Shown in pieces: positions 35,465-45,410 of a stretch of DNA of 64,000 nt. The notes below the pieces were generated by a model. The model was not told the origin of the DNA, did not search any database, and saw only the letters and a list, made by a program, of their open reading frames with translations. A program made the translations under genes and the position numbers. Origin of the DNA: Bacteroidota bacterium. Its GTDB lineage: Bacteria > Bacteroidota > Bacteroidia > Chitinophagales > Chitinophagaceae. Position 1 is the first letter of the stretch; each line of letters begins with the position of its first letter. The stretch lies in contig JAFDXI010000161.1 in the NCBI GenBank assembly GCA_018268035.1, positions 62,001 to 126,000 of the forward strand, read 5' to 3'.

Positions 35465-36520
35465 TTAGTTCAGTATATGATTTTGAGCCTTTAGTAATTC
35501 TTCGTCTTTTTTAATCTTTAATTCCCACTCCCATGCTGTACGCATCATATCATCCAAATCATACTTTACTTTCCAGCCCAGAGCCGTAGTGGCAAGATTA
35601 TTATTGGCGTAAATGGCAATCACATCACCCGGTCTGCGTGGTCCAATTTTATAGTCCAGCTTAACACCCGAAACTTTTTCAAAAGCTTTGATAGCCTCTA
35701 AAACTGTTACACCATTTCCACTACCAAGATTAAAAATTTCACAGGAAGCGTTATTCTTATTGCTGATGAGAAATTCTAAAGCTAAAGTATGAGCATGAGC
35801 AATATCGCTCACATGAATATAATCACGCACACAACTACCATCCCGGGTGGGATAGTCATCTCCATACACTGTCATATCACTGATTTTACCAATGGCAAAC
35901 TGAGTGATGGCAGGCACTAAATTCTGTGGTCTTCCAATAGGCAGTTCACCGATTTGTATAGAAGGATGTGCACCTACCGGATTAAAATAGCGTAATAAAA
36001 TTGCATTACATTTTCCAGCTATTGTAAAATCCTTTACAATCTTTTCACCCATTTGTTTGGTGGCTCCATAAGGAGATTCCGCTGGTTTTTCCGGTGATGA
36101 CTCTGTTACAGGAATAGCATCCGGGTTACCATAAACTGTACAGGAAGAAGAGAAAACAAAATTGGGAATATTAAACTCCTTTACACATTTCAACACATTG
36201 ATCAGTGAGAAGAGATTATTCTCATAATACAAAAGAGGTGCACTTACACTTTCACCAACTGCTTTATAAGCTGCAAAATGAATGATACCATCTATACCTT
36301 CATTTTCCTGAAATACGGCCAGCGTCTCATCGAAATTCTTTAAATCAACTTTATAATTCTTGATTCTTTTTCCGGTAATTTTTTCGATGCCTTCGAGCAG
36401 GTAAACTGAAGATCTGGAATTATCATCAATTGAAATTACTTCATAACCATTTTCTATCAGATCTACTACTGTATGAGCACCAATAAAACCGCAACCACCC
36501 GTTACCAGGATTTTTTTCAT
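35465..36520 (-). CDS. galE: UDP-glucose 4-epimerase
   Basis: 351 residues of the extended SDR family. NAD loop VTGGCGFIGAHT, then DNSRSS, FAAYKAVGESV, SSSCTVYG (catalytic Ser/Thr region) and YGATKQMGEK (YxxxK), and substrate-side RYFNPVGAHPS and RRPGDVIAIYA. It interconverts UDP-glucose and UDP-galactose for surface glycan synthesis. Length and all motifs are normal. Confidence 0.95.
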   Translation of the reverse strand: MKKILVTGGCGFIGAHTVVDLIENGYEVISIDDNSRSSVYLLEGIEKITGKRIKNYKVDLKNFDETLAVFQENEGIDGIIHFAAYKAVGESVSAPLLYYENNLFSLINVLKCVKEFNIPNFVFSSSCTVYGNPDAIPVTESSPEKPAESPYGATKQMGEKIVKDFTIAGKCNAILLRYFNPVGAHPSIQIGELPIGRPQNLVPAITQFAIGKISDMTVYGDDYPTRDGSCVRDYIHVSDIAHAHTLALEFLISNKNNASCEIFNLGSGNGVTVLEAIKAFEKVSGVKLDYKIGPRRPGDVIAIYANNNLATTALGWKVKYDLDDMMRTAWEWELKIKKDEELLKAQNHILN

Positions 36521-36554
36521 AAGTAATTAAATAAGGTTGCAAATTAACTAAAAT

Positions 36555-37694
36555 CTATGCAGAAAAAAGGTGCAGAAACCAATATATTCCTGCTGCCAGC
36601 AAGGCGCTGACAGGTATTGTTAATACCCATGCCCAGATAAGGTTGACTGTTATACCCCATCGCACCGCACTCAATCTTTTGGTAGCGCCCACACCAACAA
36701 TTGAACCGGCGATTGTATGTGTAGTGCTAACTGGTGCGCCAAGATTGGTGGCAGTAAATAACGTAATTGCTCCTGCTGTCTCTGCCATCACACCTTCCAA
36801 AGGTGTAACTTTTGTAATACGTGAGCCCATTGTTTTTACAATTCGCCAGCCTCCACTCATTGTACCTAATCCAATTGATGTATAACATAACAATGGAACC
36901 CATGTAGGAATTTGTGTAACATCAGGAATCATATTTTGTGCCACCATTGCAGCGCCAATGATACCAATAACTTTTTGTGCATCACTACCACCATGACCTA
37001 AACTAAAAACAGCCGAAGAAACAAGTTGTAGTCTTTTATACATATTGGTGGTGCGGGTAGCAGATTCCCCCTTCCAATAATTTACAATATATGAAATGAT
37101 AAATATTACGCCGAGAGTCAACAATCCCCAAAATTCAAATGCTTTTTTAAACTTTATAAAGATAAGACAACTGGCAAGTGTGATAACAATAATTGTCATC
37201 TTCAGCCAAAACTTTTTTTGAATGGTGACTAATGTAATAAAAACCGAAATGACCATACCAATTATAGGCGCCAGCAAAATAAAAAGTATAGTCAGGCTGA
37301 TACCATCATTCAGTGACCAATTGATACTGTCAAATCCTGAATGGGCAATTGCAGCGCCGGCAAACCCCCCAATTAATGTATGTGATGATGATGAAGGAAT
37401 ACCATACCACCAGGTCAACAGGTTCCAGATGATGGCAGCAATAATGCCAGCCAACACAACAGTAAGGTCATAAGAACCGGAGTTTACTGTTTTAGCTACA
37501 GTATTAGCCACCTCATGATCTTTAAAAATAAAATAAGCAACAAAATTGAAAAATGCTGCCCAGATAACTGCCTGAAATGGTGTAAGCACTTTTGTTGAAA
37601 CAATAGTAGCAATTGAATTGGCAGCATCATGAAAACCATTTATAAAATCAAAGATTACAGCCAGTACTATAATAATTATCAGTATTGTTGTCAT
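36555..37694 (-). CDS. PiT family inorganic phosphate transporter
   Basis: 379 residues with about ten membrane helices. The two PiT repeats are visible: DFINGFHDAANSIATIVSTKVL near the N-terminus and SLGHGGSDAQKVIGIIGAAM in the second half, each carrying the GxxDA-type signature, plus PVSTTHTIAGSIVGVG. Low-affinity phosphate uptake coupled to protons or sodium. Shares an operon with the DUF47 protein upstream (27 nt), the usual PiT partner. Confidence 0.95.
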   Translation of the reverse strand: MTTILIIIIVLAVIFDFINGFHDAANSIATIVSTKVLTPFQAVIWAAFFNFVAYFIFKDHEVANTVAKTVNSGSYDLTVVLAGIIAAIIWNLLTWWYGIPSSSSHTLIGGFAGAAIAHSGFDSINWSLNDGISLTILFILLAPIIGMVISVFITLVTIQKKFWLKMTIIVITLASCLIFIKFKKAFEFWGLLTLGVIFIISYIVNYWKGESATRTTNMYKRLQLVSSAVFSLGHGGSDAQKVIGIIGAAMVAQNMIPDVTQIPTWVPLLCYTSIGLGTMSGGWRIVKTMGSRITKVTPLEGVMAETAGAITLFTATNLGAPVSTTHTIAGSIVGVGATKRLSAVRWGITVNLIWAWVLTIPVSALLAAGIYWFLHLFSA

Positions 37695-37721
37695 GCGGTA
37701 ATGCTGTGGTTGATTGCTTGC

Positions 37722-38369
37722 TTATGAATATTTAATGATAATAGTTTCTATGGCATTGCCCGCATCTTCACATTTATCTGTTGCTGTCTCCATAGCATGA
37801 TAAACTTCTCTTTTCTTAATCAGCATTTTTATATCTTGTTCCAGATCGAATAAACGTTCTGTACTGAGGTCATATATATCATCAGCCTGGTTTTCGATAC
37901 TGTTGATTTTTACCAGTGCATTGGTCATTGCCTGCAAATCCCGCATATTCCTGAGGCCTGTTACTGCAATTTTTAATTCAGCAACTGCAAATCCGATAAG
38001 ATTGGTTAATTTGATGATGCCTTCATCATCATTGCTGATATTATAAAAGGCCATTCTCTTAGCCGAAGAATAAATATAATCTGCCACATCATCTAATGCA
38101 GTGGCCAGGAAATGTATGTCTTCCCTGTCAAATGGCGTAATGAAAGACCTGCCCAATTCAGTATAAATGCGATGTGTAGTGTCATCATTTTTGTGCTCCG
38201 CATTTTCTATTTCGTTGAGTATAGCAAAACGTTTGTCTCTTTCAGTTTCAACAACAAGCTTTTTTAATAATTCTGCCATTTCAGTTAGTGTATCCACCAC
38301 ATCTTCAAAAAGCGTATAAAAAACCCTGTCTTTAGGTTGAAATATTTTCATGAATGAATTGAGAGCCAT
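37722..38369 (-). CDS. DUF47 family phosphate transport regulator (PhoU-like)
   Basis: About 215 residues, all helical, of the PhoU_div/DUF47 family: FYTLFEDVVDTLTEMAELLKKLV, IENAEHKNDDTTHRIYTEL and TPFDREDIHFLATALDDVADYIY, with repeated E/DxxxD/H metal-type motifs. These proteins accompany PiT transporters and modulate phosphate uptake. Start placed at ATG 38369 (MALNSFMKIF); a TTG 15 nt upstream is less likely. Confidence 0.92.
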   Translation of the reverse strand: MALNSFMKIFQPKDRVFYTLFEDVVDTLTEMAELLKKLVVETERDKRFAILNEIENAEHKNDDTTHRIYTELGRSFITPFDREDIHFLATALDDVADYIYSSAKRMAFYNISNDDEGIIKLTNLIGFAVAELKIAVTGLRNMRDLQAMTNALVKINSIENQADDIYDLSTERLFDLEQDIKMLIKKREVYHAMETATDKCEDAGNAIETIIIKYS

Positions 38370-38486
38370 ATCATTTTTTGGCAAAAATGATAAATAACCT
38401 ATAAACTAAGGATAGAATTCAGGATGGTAATAATTTCTTAACATTGGAAAATTTGAGGAACCCATTACTTCAAATTCAGATTGGGA

Positions 38487-38990
38487 TTACTTTTCCTCGT
38501 TTCGAAATAGATAACTGTACTCTTTAAGATACTGGAACCCAAGTATAATATGTACCAATAAAATACTGGCATACATCAGGAAAAAATAGGACGTTCCCCG
38601 TAAATAATTCTGCAGGGTTGCCGGGCTCATTTTCAGCTCTTCACCTGCATTTTCTTTTGCCTGGGCAGCAATATTCTGCAAAATTTCAGGGTGAAATAAT
38701 AAAACTATACACTGGCTAATCATCAATGCAGCAAAGACGGCACTGGCAATAGCATTCACTTTCAACCAGTCTTTTGATGATTTGCCTAAGAGCTTTTTAC
38801 CATCAATGCCCCTGATCAGAAAATTCAAGGATGCAAATGTATAAATGGAAATACAGGACAGTAAAAACAATGGGAACAACATTGCCGGGTTCGCAATGGC
38901 AGCTCTCAAAAACAACATCACACTGATAGTAAAAATGAGGGCTATCGGCAATAACAAAAAACTAAAAACACGATAGATAACAAGTTTCAT
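38487..38990 (-). CDS. Hypothetical membrane protein
   Basis: 167 residues with four hydrophobic segments: VFSFLLLPIALIFTISVMLF, AMLFPLFLLSCISIYTFASL, VNAIASAVFAALMISQCIVLLF and GTSYFFLMYASILLVHIILGF; the third and fourth are separated by a polar loop (NIAAQAKENAGEELKMSPAT). No family recognised. It begins 7 nt after the aspS stop on the same strand, so it is probably expressed with aspS. Confidence 0.75.
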   Translation of the reverse strand: MKLVIYRVFSFLLLPIALIFTISVMLFLRAAIANPAMLFPLFLLSCISIYTFASLNFLIRGIDGKKLLGKSSKDWLKVNAIASAVFAALMISQCIVLLFHPEILQNIAAQAKENAGEELKMSPATLQNYLRGTSYFFLMYASILLVHIILGFQYLKEYSYLFRNEEK

Positions 38991-38997
38991 TGAGACT

Positions 38998-40830
38998 TTA
39001 TTTTTTCATATCAAGTTTGATACTTAACTCTTCCAACTGTTTGTCATCAATAGATGAAGGCGCATCAAGCATCACATCTCTGCCAGAATTATTTTTGGGA
39101 AATGCAATAAAGTCGCGGATGCTTTCACTGCCACCCAAGATTGCACAAAGCCTGTCGAACCCAAAAGCTATGCCACCATGTGGTGGGGCGCCATATTCAA
39201 AAGCGCCTAACAGAAATCCAAATTTATGTTGCGATTCTTCTTTGCTCATACCTAAAGCAGCAAACATTTTTTCCTGCAACTCTTTTTGATAAATCCTGAT
39301 AGAACCGCCACCGATTTCATTTCCGTTTAAAACAATATCGTATGCATTAGCCTTAATATTGGCATACGGATGTTCAAGGTATTTTGATGCGTCATGAATA
39401 ACGGGGTCGTTAGCAATCATCACATCAATATCAGATGGCTTCGGTGATGTGAAAGGATGATGACGGGCTACCCAACGGTTGTTTTCCTCATCATATTCAA
39501 ACAAAGGAAAATCCAATACCCAAAGCAACTTGAAGTCATCATTTTTTCTAAGCCCCAATCGTTTTGCCATTTCAAGGCGCAGCTCACTCATTGCTTTACG
39601 GGTGCGTTCTTCATTACCCGCAAGCAGTAATATCAGGTCGCCCGGTTTTGCATTGCATGTTTCAGCAATCGCCTTCAGTTTTGCAGCATCATAAAATTTA
39701 TCCATGCTGCTTTTAAAACTGCCGTCAACATTACATTTAATGAATGCCAGGCCTTTCATTCCAATCTGCGGCCGCTTCACCCATTCTGTTAATTCATCTG
39801 TTTGTTTGCGGCTGTATTCACTGCATCCGGGAACAGCAATAGCAACAACGGTTTCCGCATTGTCGAATACCTGGAATGCAGGCGCTGCAACAGGCGAATT
39901 GCTTAAAATATCTTCTTTTCTAAAAACATGCAAAGGAAATTTCAGGTTCGTAATTTTCATATCAAACCTTATATCGGGTTTATCATTACCATAATTCCAC
40001 ATGGCATCTTCCCATGTCATTCGTTCAACACTATCAGTGTAATCTATTCCTTTTACATCTTTAAAAATCCTTTTTATCAAACCTTCAAACATGTTGATGA
40101 TATCATCCTGTTCTACAAAAGACATTTCGCAATCTATCTGTGTAAATTCCGGCTGCCTGTCTGCACGCAGGTCTTCATCACGAAAACATTTTACTATCTG
40201 GTAATATCGGTCGTACCCACTCACCATTAATAATTGCTTAAAAGTTTGCGGGCTTTGTGGCAATGCATAAAATTCGCCCGCATTCATCCTGCTGGGTACA
40301 ACAAAATCTCTCGCCCCTTCCGGTGTTGATTTTATCAGGAATGGTGTTTCAATATCATAAAACCCATTTTCATGCAGGTAATTCCTGGCTGAACGGCTGA
40401 CTGCATAACGCAGTTCTAAATTTCTCTTTACTGCATTGCGCCTAAGGTCAAGATAGCGGTATTTCATGCGCAGGTCATCACCACCATCGGTATCGTCCTG
40501 GATGGTGAAAGGTGGCACTGCAGATTTATTGAGGATAGAAAAAGTTTCAACTTTAATTTCAATTTCACCTGTAGGGATATTTTTATTTTTATTACTTCGC
40601 TCAGAAACTTTTCCTTTTATCTGCAAAACAAATTCCCTGCCCAGTGGTTGTATTTCTAACTGGCTGTTGAGATCTTCTCCAAATAATAATTGCGTAATGC
40701 CATAACGGTCACGCAGGTCAACAAAAGTGATGGCGCCAAACTTGCGTACAGTTTGTACCCAACCGGCAAGTGTTACTGCTTCACCAGCATGGGTGATCCT
40801 TAATTCTCCGCAGGTATGTGAACGAAACAT
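38998..40830 (-). CDS. aspS: Aspartyl-tRNA synthetase
   Basis: 610 residues from ATG 40830, giving [11 protein letters not shown], the standard N-terminus; the frame is open to a TTG 15 nt earlier. OB-fold anticodon-binding domain ([31 protein letters not shown]), class II motifs with [23 protein letters not shown], the bacterial GAD insertion, and motif 3 [15 protein letters not shown]. It charges tRNA-Asp. A 6-bp hairpin lies just upstream of the start. Confidence 0.97.
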   Translation of the reverse strand: MFRSHTCGELRITHAGEAVTLAGWVQTVRKFGAITFVDLRDRYGITQLLFGEDLNSQLEIQPLGREFVLQIKGKVSERSNKNKNIPTGEIEIKVETFSILNKSAVPPFTIQDDTDGGDDLRMKYRYLDLRRNAVKRNLELRYAVSRSARNYLHENGFYDIETPFLIKSTPEGARDFVVPSRMNAGEFYALPQSPQTFKQLLMVSGYDRYYQIVKCFRDEDLRADRQPEFTQIDCEMSFVEQDDIINMFEGLIKRIFKDVKGIDYTDSVERMTWEDAMWNYGNDKPDIRFDMKITNLKFPLHVFRKEDILSNSPVAAPAFQVFDNAETVVAIAVPGCSEYSRKQTDELTEWVKRPQIGMKGLAFIKCNVDGSFKSSMDKFYDAAKLKAIAETCNAKPGDLILLLAGNEERTRKAMSELRLEMAKRLGLRKNDDFKLLWVLDFPLFEYDEENNRWVARHHPFTSPKPSDIDVMIANDPVIHDASKYLEHPYANIKANAYDIVLNGNEIGGGSIRIYQKELQEKMFAALGMSKEESQHKFGFLLGAFEYGAPPHGGIAFGFDRLCAILGGSESIRDFIAFPKNNSGRDVMLDAPSSIDDKQLEELSIKLDMKK

Positions 40831-40837
40831 AAACCCT

Positions 40838-40854
40838 ATCCTCAAAAGGAGGAT
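40838..40854 (-). promoter_or_regulatory. Short hairpin in the aspS leader
   Basis: ATCCTC and GAGGAT flank a 5-nt loop, ending 8 nt upstream of the aspS ATG on the minus strand. The GAGGAT arm is the only Shine-Dalgarno-like sequence there, so folding could hide it. Short stem, so modest confidence. Confidence 0.35.
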
Positions 40855-41057
40855 TGCTTTTTAATGAATAATAAATTTTACAGTTTTTATAGCTATTGCC
40901 CAAAACCGGGCGGCAAATATACGCGGATGTTGATTATACAGAAGGTTAATGATGCTGCATTATCATGTATAATTTACAACAGTTTGATTTATCTGTAAAT
41001 GGGATCAAATATTTTTAATACAAAAGCAACCTGTGTTTTGGAAAAATATTCAGCATC

Positions 41058-42665
41058 TCACTGCCTTATCAGTCTTGCTTCTTCCAGGTCAAGGCTATAT
41101 TCCATATCCCTGATGACATAATCTTCATATTTTTTTTCACCTTCCAGTTTATGCAGGCAGCGGCGGCGTTGTTCAATAATATCCCACATTACTTTTTTAT
41201 ATAACCTCCTCGATGAGCCAACAAATTCTTTTGCTGATAATTCCTGCCTTGATTTTTCAGTTGCCAATATACTTCTTTCATATTGTTCTTTTATCCTGGC
41301 TACAGATTCATATTTTTCCATTAATTCTTTATAATGTTCGTTCATATAGGCAACTATGTGTTGATTGACGATATAACGTATATCTTCAATTTGTGCTTCT
41401 TCAGGAACATAATCATCTATCTCTTCAATCTTCATTATTTTAATGAATAATGGCAATGTAAAACCCTGTACCACAAGAGTAGCCAGTATCACAACAAATG
41501 TTATAAAAACAATCAGGTTCCTGTGAGGGAACATACTGCCATCATCCAGATATAAAGGAATTGAAAGAGCGGCAGCTAAAGAAACCACACCCCTCATCCC
41601 CGTCCATCCAATGATAAAAGGAAACTTCCATCCAGGGCTCTTTTCTTTTCTCCGAATGGAACGGTTAATCAGTCTTGGAAAAAATTCCATCAGGTAAACA
41701 AGTACTATTCTTAACCCAACGATAATTGCAACTATGCTAAGTGCATATTTGATTGCAATATTCAGTTTATATTCACCTTCCATACTCTGCATGATAACAG
41801 GCAATTCAAGGCCAATCAGTATAAATACAAAACCATTCAATAAAAAATCAACAGTGCCCCAAACTTCTTTTATTTGTATGCGTGCATGAAAATTCAAAAA
41901 ATCTTTTGAACGAAATGATAAAAATAATCCACCACTCACCACAGCAAGAACACCTGACCAATTCATTTCTTCTGCAATAATGTACATAAGATAAGGGGCA
42001 ATAAGCGTAATAGGCGTTGTGATACTGGATGATTTAGCCCAATATTTCAAAACAAGATAAAGAATATGCCCAATGACAAGGCCCACCACCACACCCATAA
42101 TAGAAAGAACCAGGAAATTGATGATTGCATCTCGCGCAACAAAATTTCCGGTCTTGATAGCAGCTAATGCAAAAGAAAACACAGTAAGTGATGCTGCGTC
42201 ATTCACCAGGCTTTCACCTTCAAGGATGGCAATCCCTCTTTTAGGCATGCTCACATCTTTCAAAACTGCTGTGGCAGCCACTGCATCCGGCGGCGAAATA
42301 ATACCGCCTAATAAAAACCCCATGGCAAGGGTAAAGCCTGGTATAAAATTTTCTGAAAAATGTGCTATTGCGAGCGATGTAAAAAATACAAAACCAAAAC
42401 CAAGAAGAAAAATGGATCGTCTCCATTTCCAGAAATTATTCCATGATGTTTTCCATGCAGCATCAAACAACAATGGTGGTAAAAATATCAGGAACACCAG
42501 GTCAGGGCTGATACTGATGTTGGGTACCTGCGGAATAAATGATATGCCAAGGCCACCAATGATGAGAAAAATGGGATAAGAAATTTTAAAACGCTGGCTC
42601 AACAGGAAAAGCAAAGCCATTGCAAAAAACAAAGAAATGATGAGCAATAAACTGTGATGGATCAT
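41058..42665 (-). CDS. Na+/H+ antiporter, CPA1 (NhaP) family
   Basis: 535 residues: about twelve membrane helices then a ~130-residue charged cytoplasmic tail. Signatures: FLPPLLFDAAWKT, GGIISPPDAVAATAVLKD (ion-binding Asp pair region), ILEGESLVNDAASL and WTGMRGVVSLAAALSIP. The tail (from ~400) is helical and Arg/Lys/Glu-rich. Exchanges sodium or potassium for protons across the inner membrane. Monocistronic on the minus strand. Confidence 0.93.
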   Translation of the reverse strand: MIHHSLLLIISLFFAMALLFLLSQRFKISYPIFLIIGGLGISFIPQVPNISISPDLVFLIFLPPLLFDAAWKTSWNNFWKWRRSIFLLGFGFVFFTSLAIAHFSENFIPGFTLAMGFLLGGIISPPDAVAATAVLKDVSMPKRGIAILEGESLVNDAASLTVFSFALAAIKTGNFVARDAIINFLVLSIMGVVVGLVIGHILYLVLKYWAKSSSITTPITLIAPYLMYIIAEEMNWSGVLAVVSGGLFLSFRSKDFLNFHARIQIKEVWGTVDFLLNGFVFILIGLELPVIMQSMEGEYKLNIAIKYALSIVAIIVGLRIVLVYLMEFFPRLINRSIRRKEKSPGWKFPFIIGWTGMRGVVSLAAALSIPLYLDDGSMFPHRNLIVFITFVVILATLVVQGFTLPLFIKIMKIEEIDDYVPEEAQIEDIRYIVNQHIVAYMNEHYKELMEKYESVARIKEQYERSILATEKSRQELSAKEFVGSSRRLYKKVMWDIIEQRRRCLHKLEGEKKYEDYVIRDMEYSLDLEEARLIRQ

Positions 42666-42726
42666 GAATTGCTAAAATACAAAACATCAGGGTCTTTGAT
42701 TTACTATATCCGGATTAAGAGTTTGA

Positions 42727-43161
42727 TTATTTAGTGCAATGCAAACTCTTTAATTTCTTTTTGAAAGCAGTTAAAACTTCTTTGCGGTTTTTATCATTGA
42801 GTTTTAAAGTATCTGCACAGCTATTGGTTTGAGTATTATGTTTTTCTGCCCATCGCTTTAGTTCAATAATTACAGGCAGCAGGTCAATGCCCTTTTCAGT
42901 AAGATAATATAAAGTGCGGCGGCCATTTGCAGGATCTTCTGCTTTACGGATAAGGCCGGTCGCTTCAAGAGATTGCAAACGGGCAGCTAAAATATTGGTT
43001 GCAATTTTTTCATCTGATGACTGCAATTCGCAATAAGACCGCTTGTTGGTAAACATCAGGTCACGCAAAATGAGCAATGACCATTTATCGCCAATGGCAT
43101 CCAGGGCCATGCTGACGGCACAGGCTGACCGGTGGTTCATTTCATCATCTTTCTTTTTCAT
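42727..43161 (-). CDS. HxlR family transcriptional regulator
   Basis: 144 residues. The HxlR winged helix is plain: GDKWSLLILRDLMFTNKRSYCELQSSDEKIATNILAARLQSLEATGLI followed by wing DPANGRRTLYYLTEKG. A Cys (SACAV) sits near the N-terminus, the position used for redox sensing in some family members such as YodB. The divergent region carries a palindrome and a consensus plus-strand promoter but no protein gene. Confidence 0.93.
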   Translation of the reverse strand: MKKKDDEMNHRSACAVSMALDAIGDKWSLLILRDLMFTNKRSYCELQSSDEKIATNILAARLQSLEATGLIRKAEDPANGRRTLYYLTEKGIDLLPVIIELKRWAEKHNTQTNSCADTLKLNDKNRKEVLTAFKKKLKSLHCTK

Positions 43162-43172
43162 AAAAATTTCGC

Positions 43173-43202
43173 TTGCATTTTGAAAGTAATGATGTATATT
43201 TG
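43173..43202 (+). promoter_or_regulatory. Consensus plus-strand promoter divergent from hxlR
   Basis: TTG at 43173-43175, exactly 19 nt, then TATATTTG at 43195-43202. It points away from hxlR into a 160-nt stretch without a protein gene. Confidence 0.6.
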
Positions 43203-43203
43203 T

Positions 43204-43218
43204 CTTGCAGTATGCAAG
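43204..43218. promoter_or_regulatory. Perfect palindrome, probable HxlR operator
   Basis: CTTGCA-GTA-TGCAAG directly after the plus-strand -7 box, around the predicted start site. A further CTTGCA half-site is at 43172-43177 inside the -33 region. The position suits repression of the plus-strand transcript by the adjacent HxlR protein. Confidence 0.5.
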
Positions 43219-43370
43219 TAAAGATAATCCAATTCTTTATTTGATGTATCAAAATCCTATTCCAGTGTTTCCCATATAAAGGAATATCGTATGAAGATCA
43301 ATGACTGAAAGAAAGGAGATGTGTTAGCAAGTATAACAGCCCCTGCAAAATGCAGGGGCTGTTATTTTAA
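43207..43370 (+). ncRNA. Candidate small RNA or leader-peptide transcript beside hxlR
   Basis: Predicted from a consensus promoter (43173-43202) and a 13-bp hairpin (43335-43347 with 43351-43363) followed by ATTTT on the plus strand. Only very short open frames occur, such as MYQNPIPVFPI from 43245. No conserved RNA family recognised. Existence as a transcript is inference. Confidence 0.3.
43335..43370 (+). terminator. Strong hairpin terminator between hxlR and the M1 peptidase gene
   Basis: AACAGCCCCTGCA (43335-43347), loop AAA, TGCAGGGGCTGTT (43351-43363): 13 perfect base pairs. The T-rich side (ATTTT) is on the plus strand; on the minus strand, where it would end the M1 peptidase transcript, no T-run follows. 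It may work both ways. Confidence 0.65.
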
Positions 43371-43386
43371 ACATAACAAACGCAAT

Positions 43387-45231
43387 TTATAATTTGAAAA
43401 TATTATCGTCAGGGGTAGCATCCATAAAAATGCCACCATCTGCATCCACAGATGACAAAGATTCTTTATTATTGATGGTCACTGTAATTGTTTTATCATT
43501 TTTACTCCACACAGCAGGTGTAAAATGTTGTGAGATTTGTTTTCCTTCTTTGGTATGAAGCACCACATCAAATGGAATGGCAAAGCCGCCAACATTCTGT
43601 ATGGTTATTGATATTTTACCATTTTTTGATTCAGCTTTTGTTACTTTTAAATCAATATAATTATTGCTGAAAAACCAGTTGTTCCAAAACCAGTTTAAGT
43701 TTTGTCCAGCACCAGCATTCATTGAAAAAAAATAATCCCAGGGAATAGGATGTTTCCCATTCCAGTTGTCCATATAATAATGTAAAGCTTTTTTAAATAC
43801 TACATCACCGAGCAAATCTTTTACAGCGAGATAAGATAATGATGCTTTACCATAAGAATTGCTACCATAACCCATTCCGTTAACCTGTGTTGACATAGTA
43901 ATGATGGGTTGGTCTTCTTCTGCAGAAGGGTCATTGATATACCTGCGTATCCTGAAATTTTTATACATCTTGTCAGCAGTTTCTTTCCCGTTTTCTTCAA
44001 CGCCAATCAGATATTCAAAAGTTGTTGCCCAGCCTTCGTCCATGAAAGCACATCGGGTCTCATTGATGCCCATATAAAACGGAAAATATGTATGTGCAAT
44101 TTCATGGTCAGCTACTAATTGCGCAAAAGTCAAATTATCAGTTGTTGCATCATTTATCATCATCGGGTATTCCATATCAGCATAACCCTGGAATGTGGTC
44201 ATTTTTGAAAATGGGTATGGAACACCAGGCCATTGAGTAGAGAAGAAATGCAAAGCGTGATCGGCCCACTTGGTATAAAAATGAAAATCTTTTGCAGTGT
44301 CATTAAACGCAGATTGAACAAGCGCCCTCCTGTTTGTTTTTGCATCAACCAAAACACTTGATCCATCCCATACATAATTTTTACTGGCTGCAAAGCAAAC
44401 ATCAGTTATATGTTTTGTTGAAAATTTCCAGGTGTTCCAGTCATTTTGTTGTGTCACTTTCCCCTGTTGCATTTCATTAAAACTTGCTATATGTATGACA
44501 CTGTCTGAAGTATAGGATGCTTTCAAACGTGCAGCAATCTCAGGTTGCAATACTTCATCAGGATTTAAAAAATCACCTGTTGCCCACACCACATAATTCT
44601 TAGGAGCTGTAACTGATAATGTATAATCGTTGAAATCATTATAAAATTCCTGCCTGCCTGTGTGTGGCACCATATCCCAACCATAATAATCATCATACAC
44701 TGATACACGTGGATAAGAATATGCACAATAAAATGTAGTAGAATCAATCTGACCCTCACGGCCCATTTGTTTTGACAATGGATAATTCCATTCAATGTCC
44801 ACTGTAGCTGTTGAATGCGGCATCAATGCAGATTTTAAACGAACAGGATTTACAGTACCCCAATTATCACTGTTTATCTCATAAACTTCTCCATTTATTT
44901 TTAAAGAAATTATATGCAAACCAAAACCAGGTTCAGTTTGTTTGCGAACATTATTGACAAATCGGATAGCTATCATTTTTAAGGTGTCGGGACTGTTGTT
45001 GGAATATACAATATTTTCATTCCCGGAAACAGAACTCATTGCTGCATTCAAAGTAATATGAATGTCATACACGCCTGAATTCTGCCAGTAGTTGGGCCCG
45101 GGTGCACCAGTGTAAGAGCGGGTGCCTTTGGTATATGCATTCTTAATATTTCGCGGGATATACAAATCCTGCGCATTAACCAAATGAATAAAACCAACAG
45201 CAAGGATGATGGTAAAAAATTGTTTAATCAT
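43387..45231 (-). CDS. Exported M1 family metallopeptidase
   Basis: 614 residues from ATG 45231 (MIKQFFTIILAVGFIHLVNAQ, signal peptide); a TTG at 45273 would only add an atypical leader. The N-terminal beta domain is followed by the gluzincin catalytic domain: HEIAH at about residue 373-377 and the downstream zinc Glu in FMDEGWATTFEYL. M1 enzymes are aminopeptidases; a periplasmic or surface role in peptide digestion is expected. Monocistronic. Confidence 0.92.
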   Translation of the reverse strand: MIKQFFTIILAVGFIHLVNAQDLYIPRNIKNAYTKGTRSYTGAPGPNYWQNSGVYDIHITLNAAMSSVSGNENIVYSNNSPDTLKMIAIRFVNNVRKQTEPGFGLHIISLKINGEVYEINSDNWGTVNPVRLKSALMPHSTATVDIEWNYPLSKQMGREGQIDSTTFYCAYSYPRVSVYDDYYGWDMVPHTGRQEFYNDFNDYTLSVTAPKNYVVWATGDFLNPDEVLQPEIAARLKASYTSDSVIHIASFNEMQQGKVTQQNDWNTWKFSTKHITDVCFAASKNYVWDGSSVLVDAKTNRRALVQSAFNDTAKDFHFYTKWADHALHFFSTQWPGVPYPFSKMTTFQGYADMEYPMMINDATTDNLTFAQLVADHEIAHTYFPFYMGINETRCAFMDEGWATTFEYLIGVEENGKETADKMYKNFRIRRYINDPSAEEDQPIITMSTQVNGMGYGSNSYGKASLSYLAVKDLLGDVVFKKALHYYMDNWNGKHPIPWDYFFSMNAGAGQNLNWFWNNWFFSNNYIDLKVTKAESKNGKISITIQNVGGFAIPFDVVLHTKEGKQISQHFTPAVWSKNDKTITVTINNKESLSSVDADGGIFMDATPDDNIFKL

Positions 45232-45410
45232 TATATTTTGTTTAGAATCAGTAAAGGCAACAAATGTCAGCAAAAAAAATTATAGGGTTGACAGATTTTG
45301 ATGAGCGACTCATCATGTTTACAAAGATGATAAAATTTTATACCTCACATGATTAGTGATACCAATTAGATATTTCAATAACCATTCAGTATGATTAATC
45401 TAATTATTAA

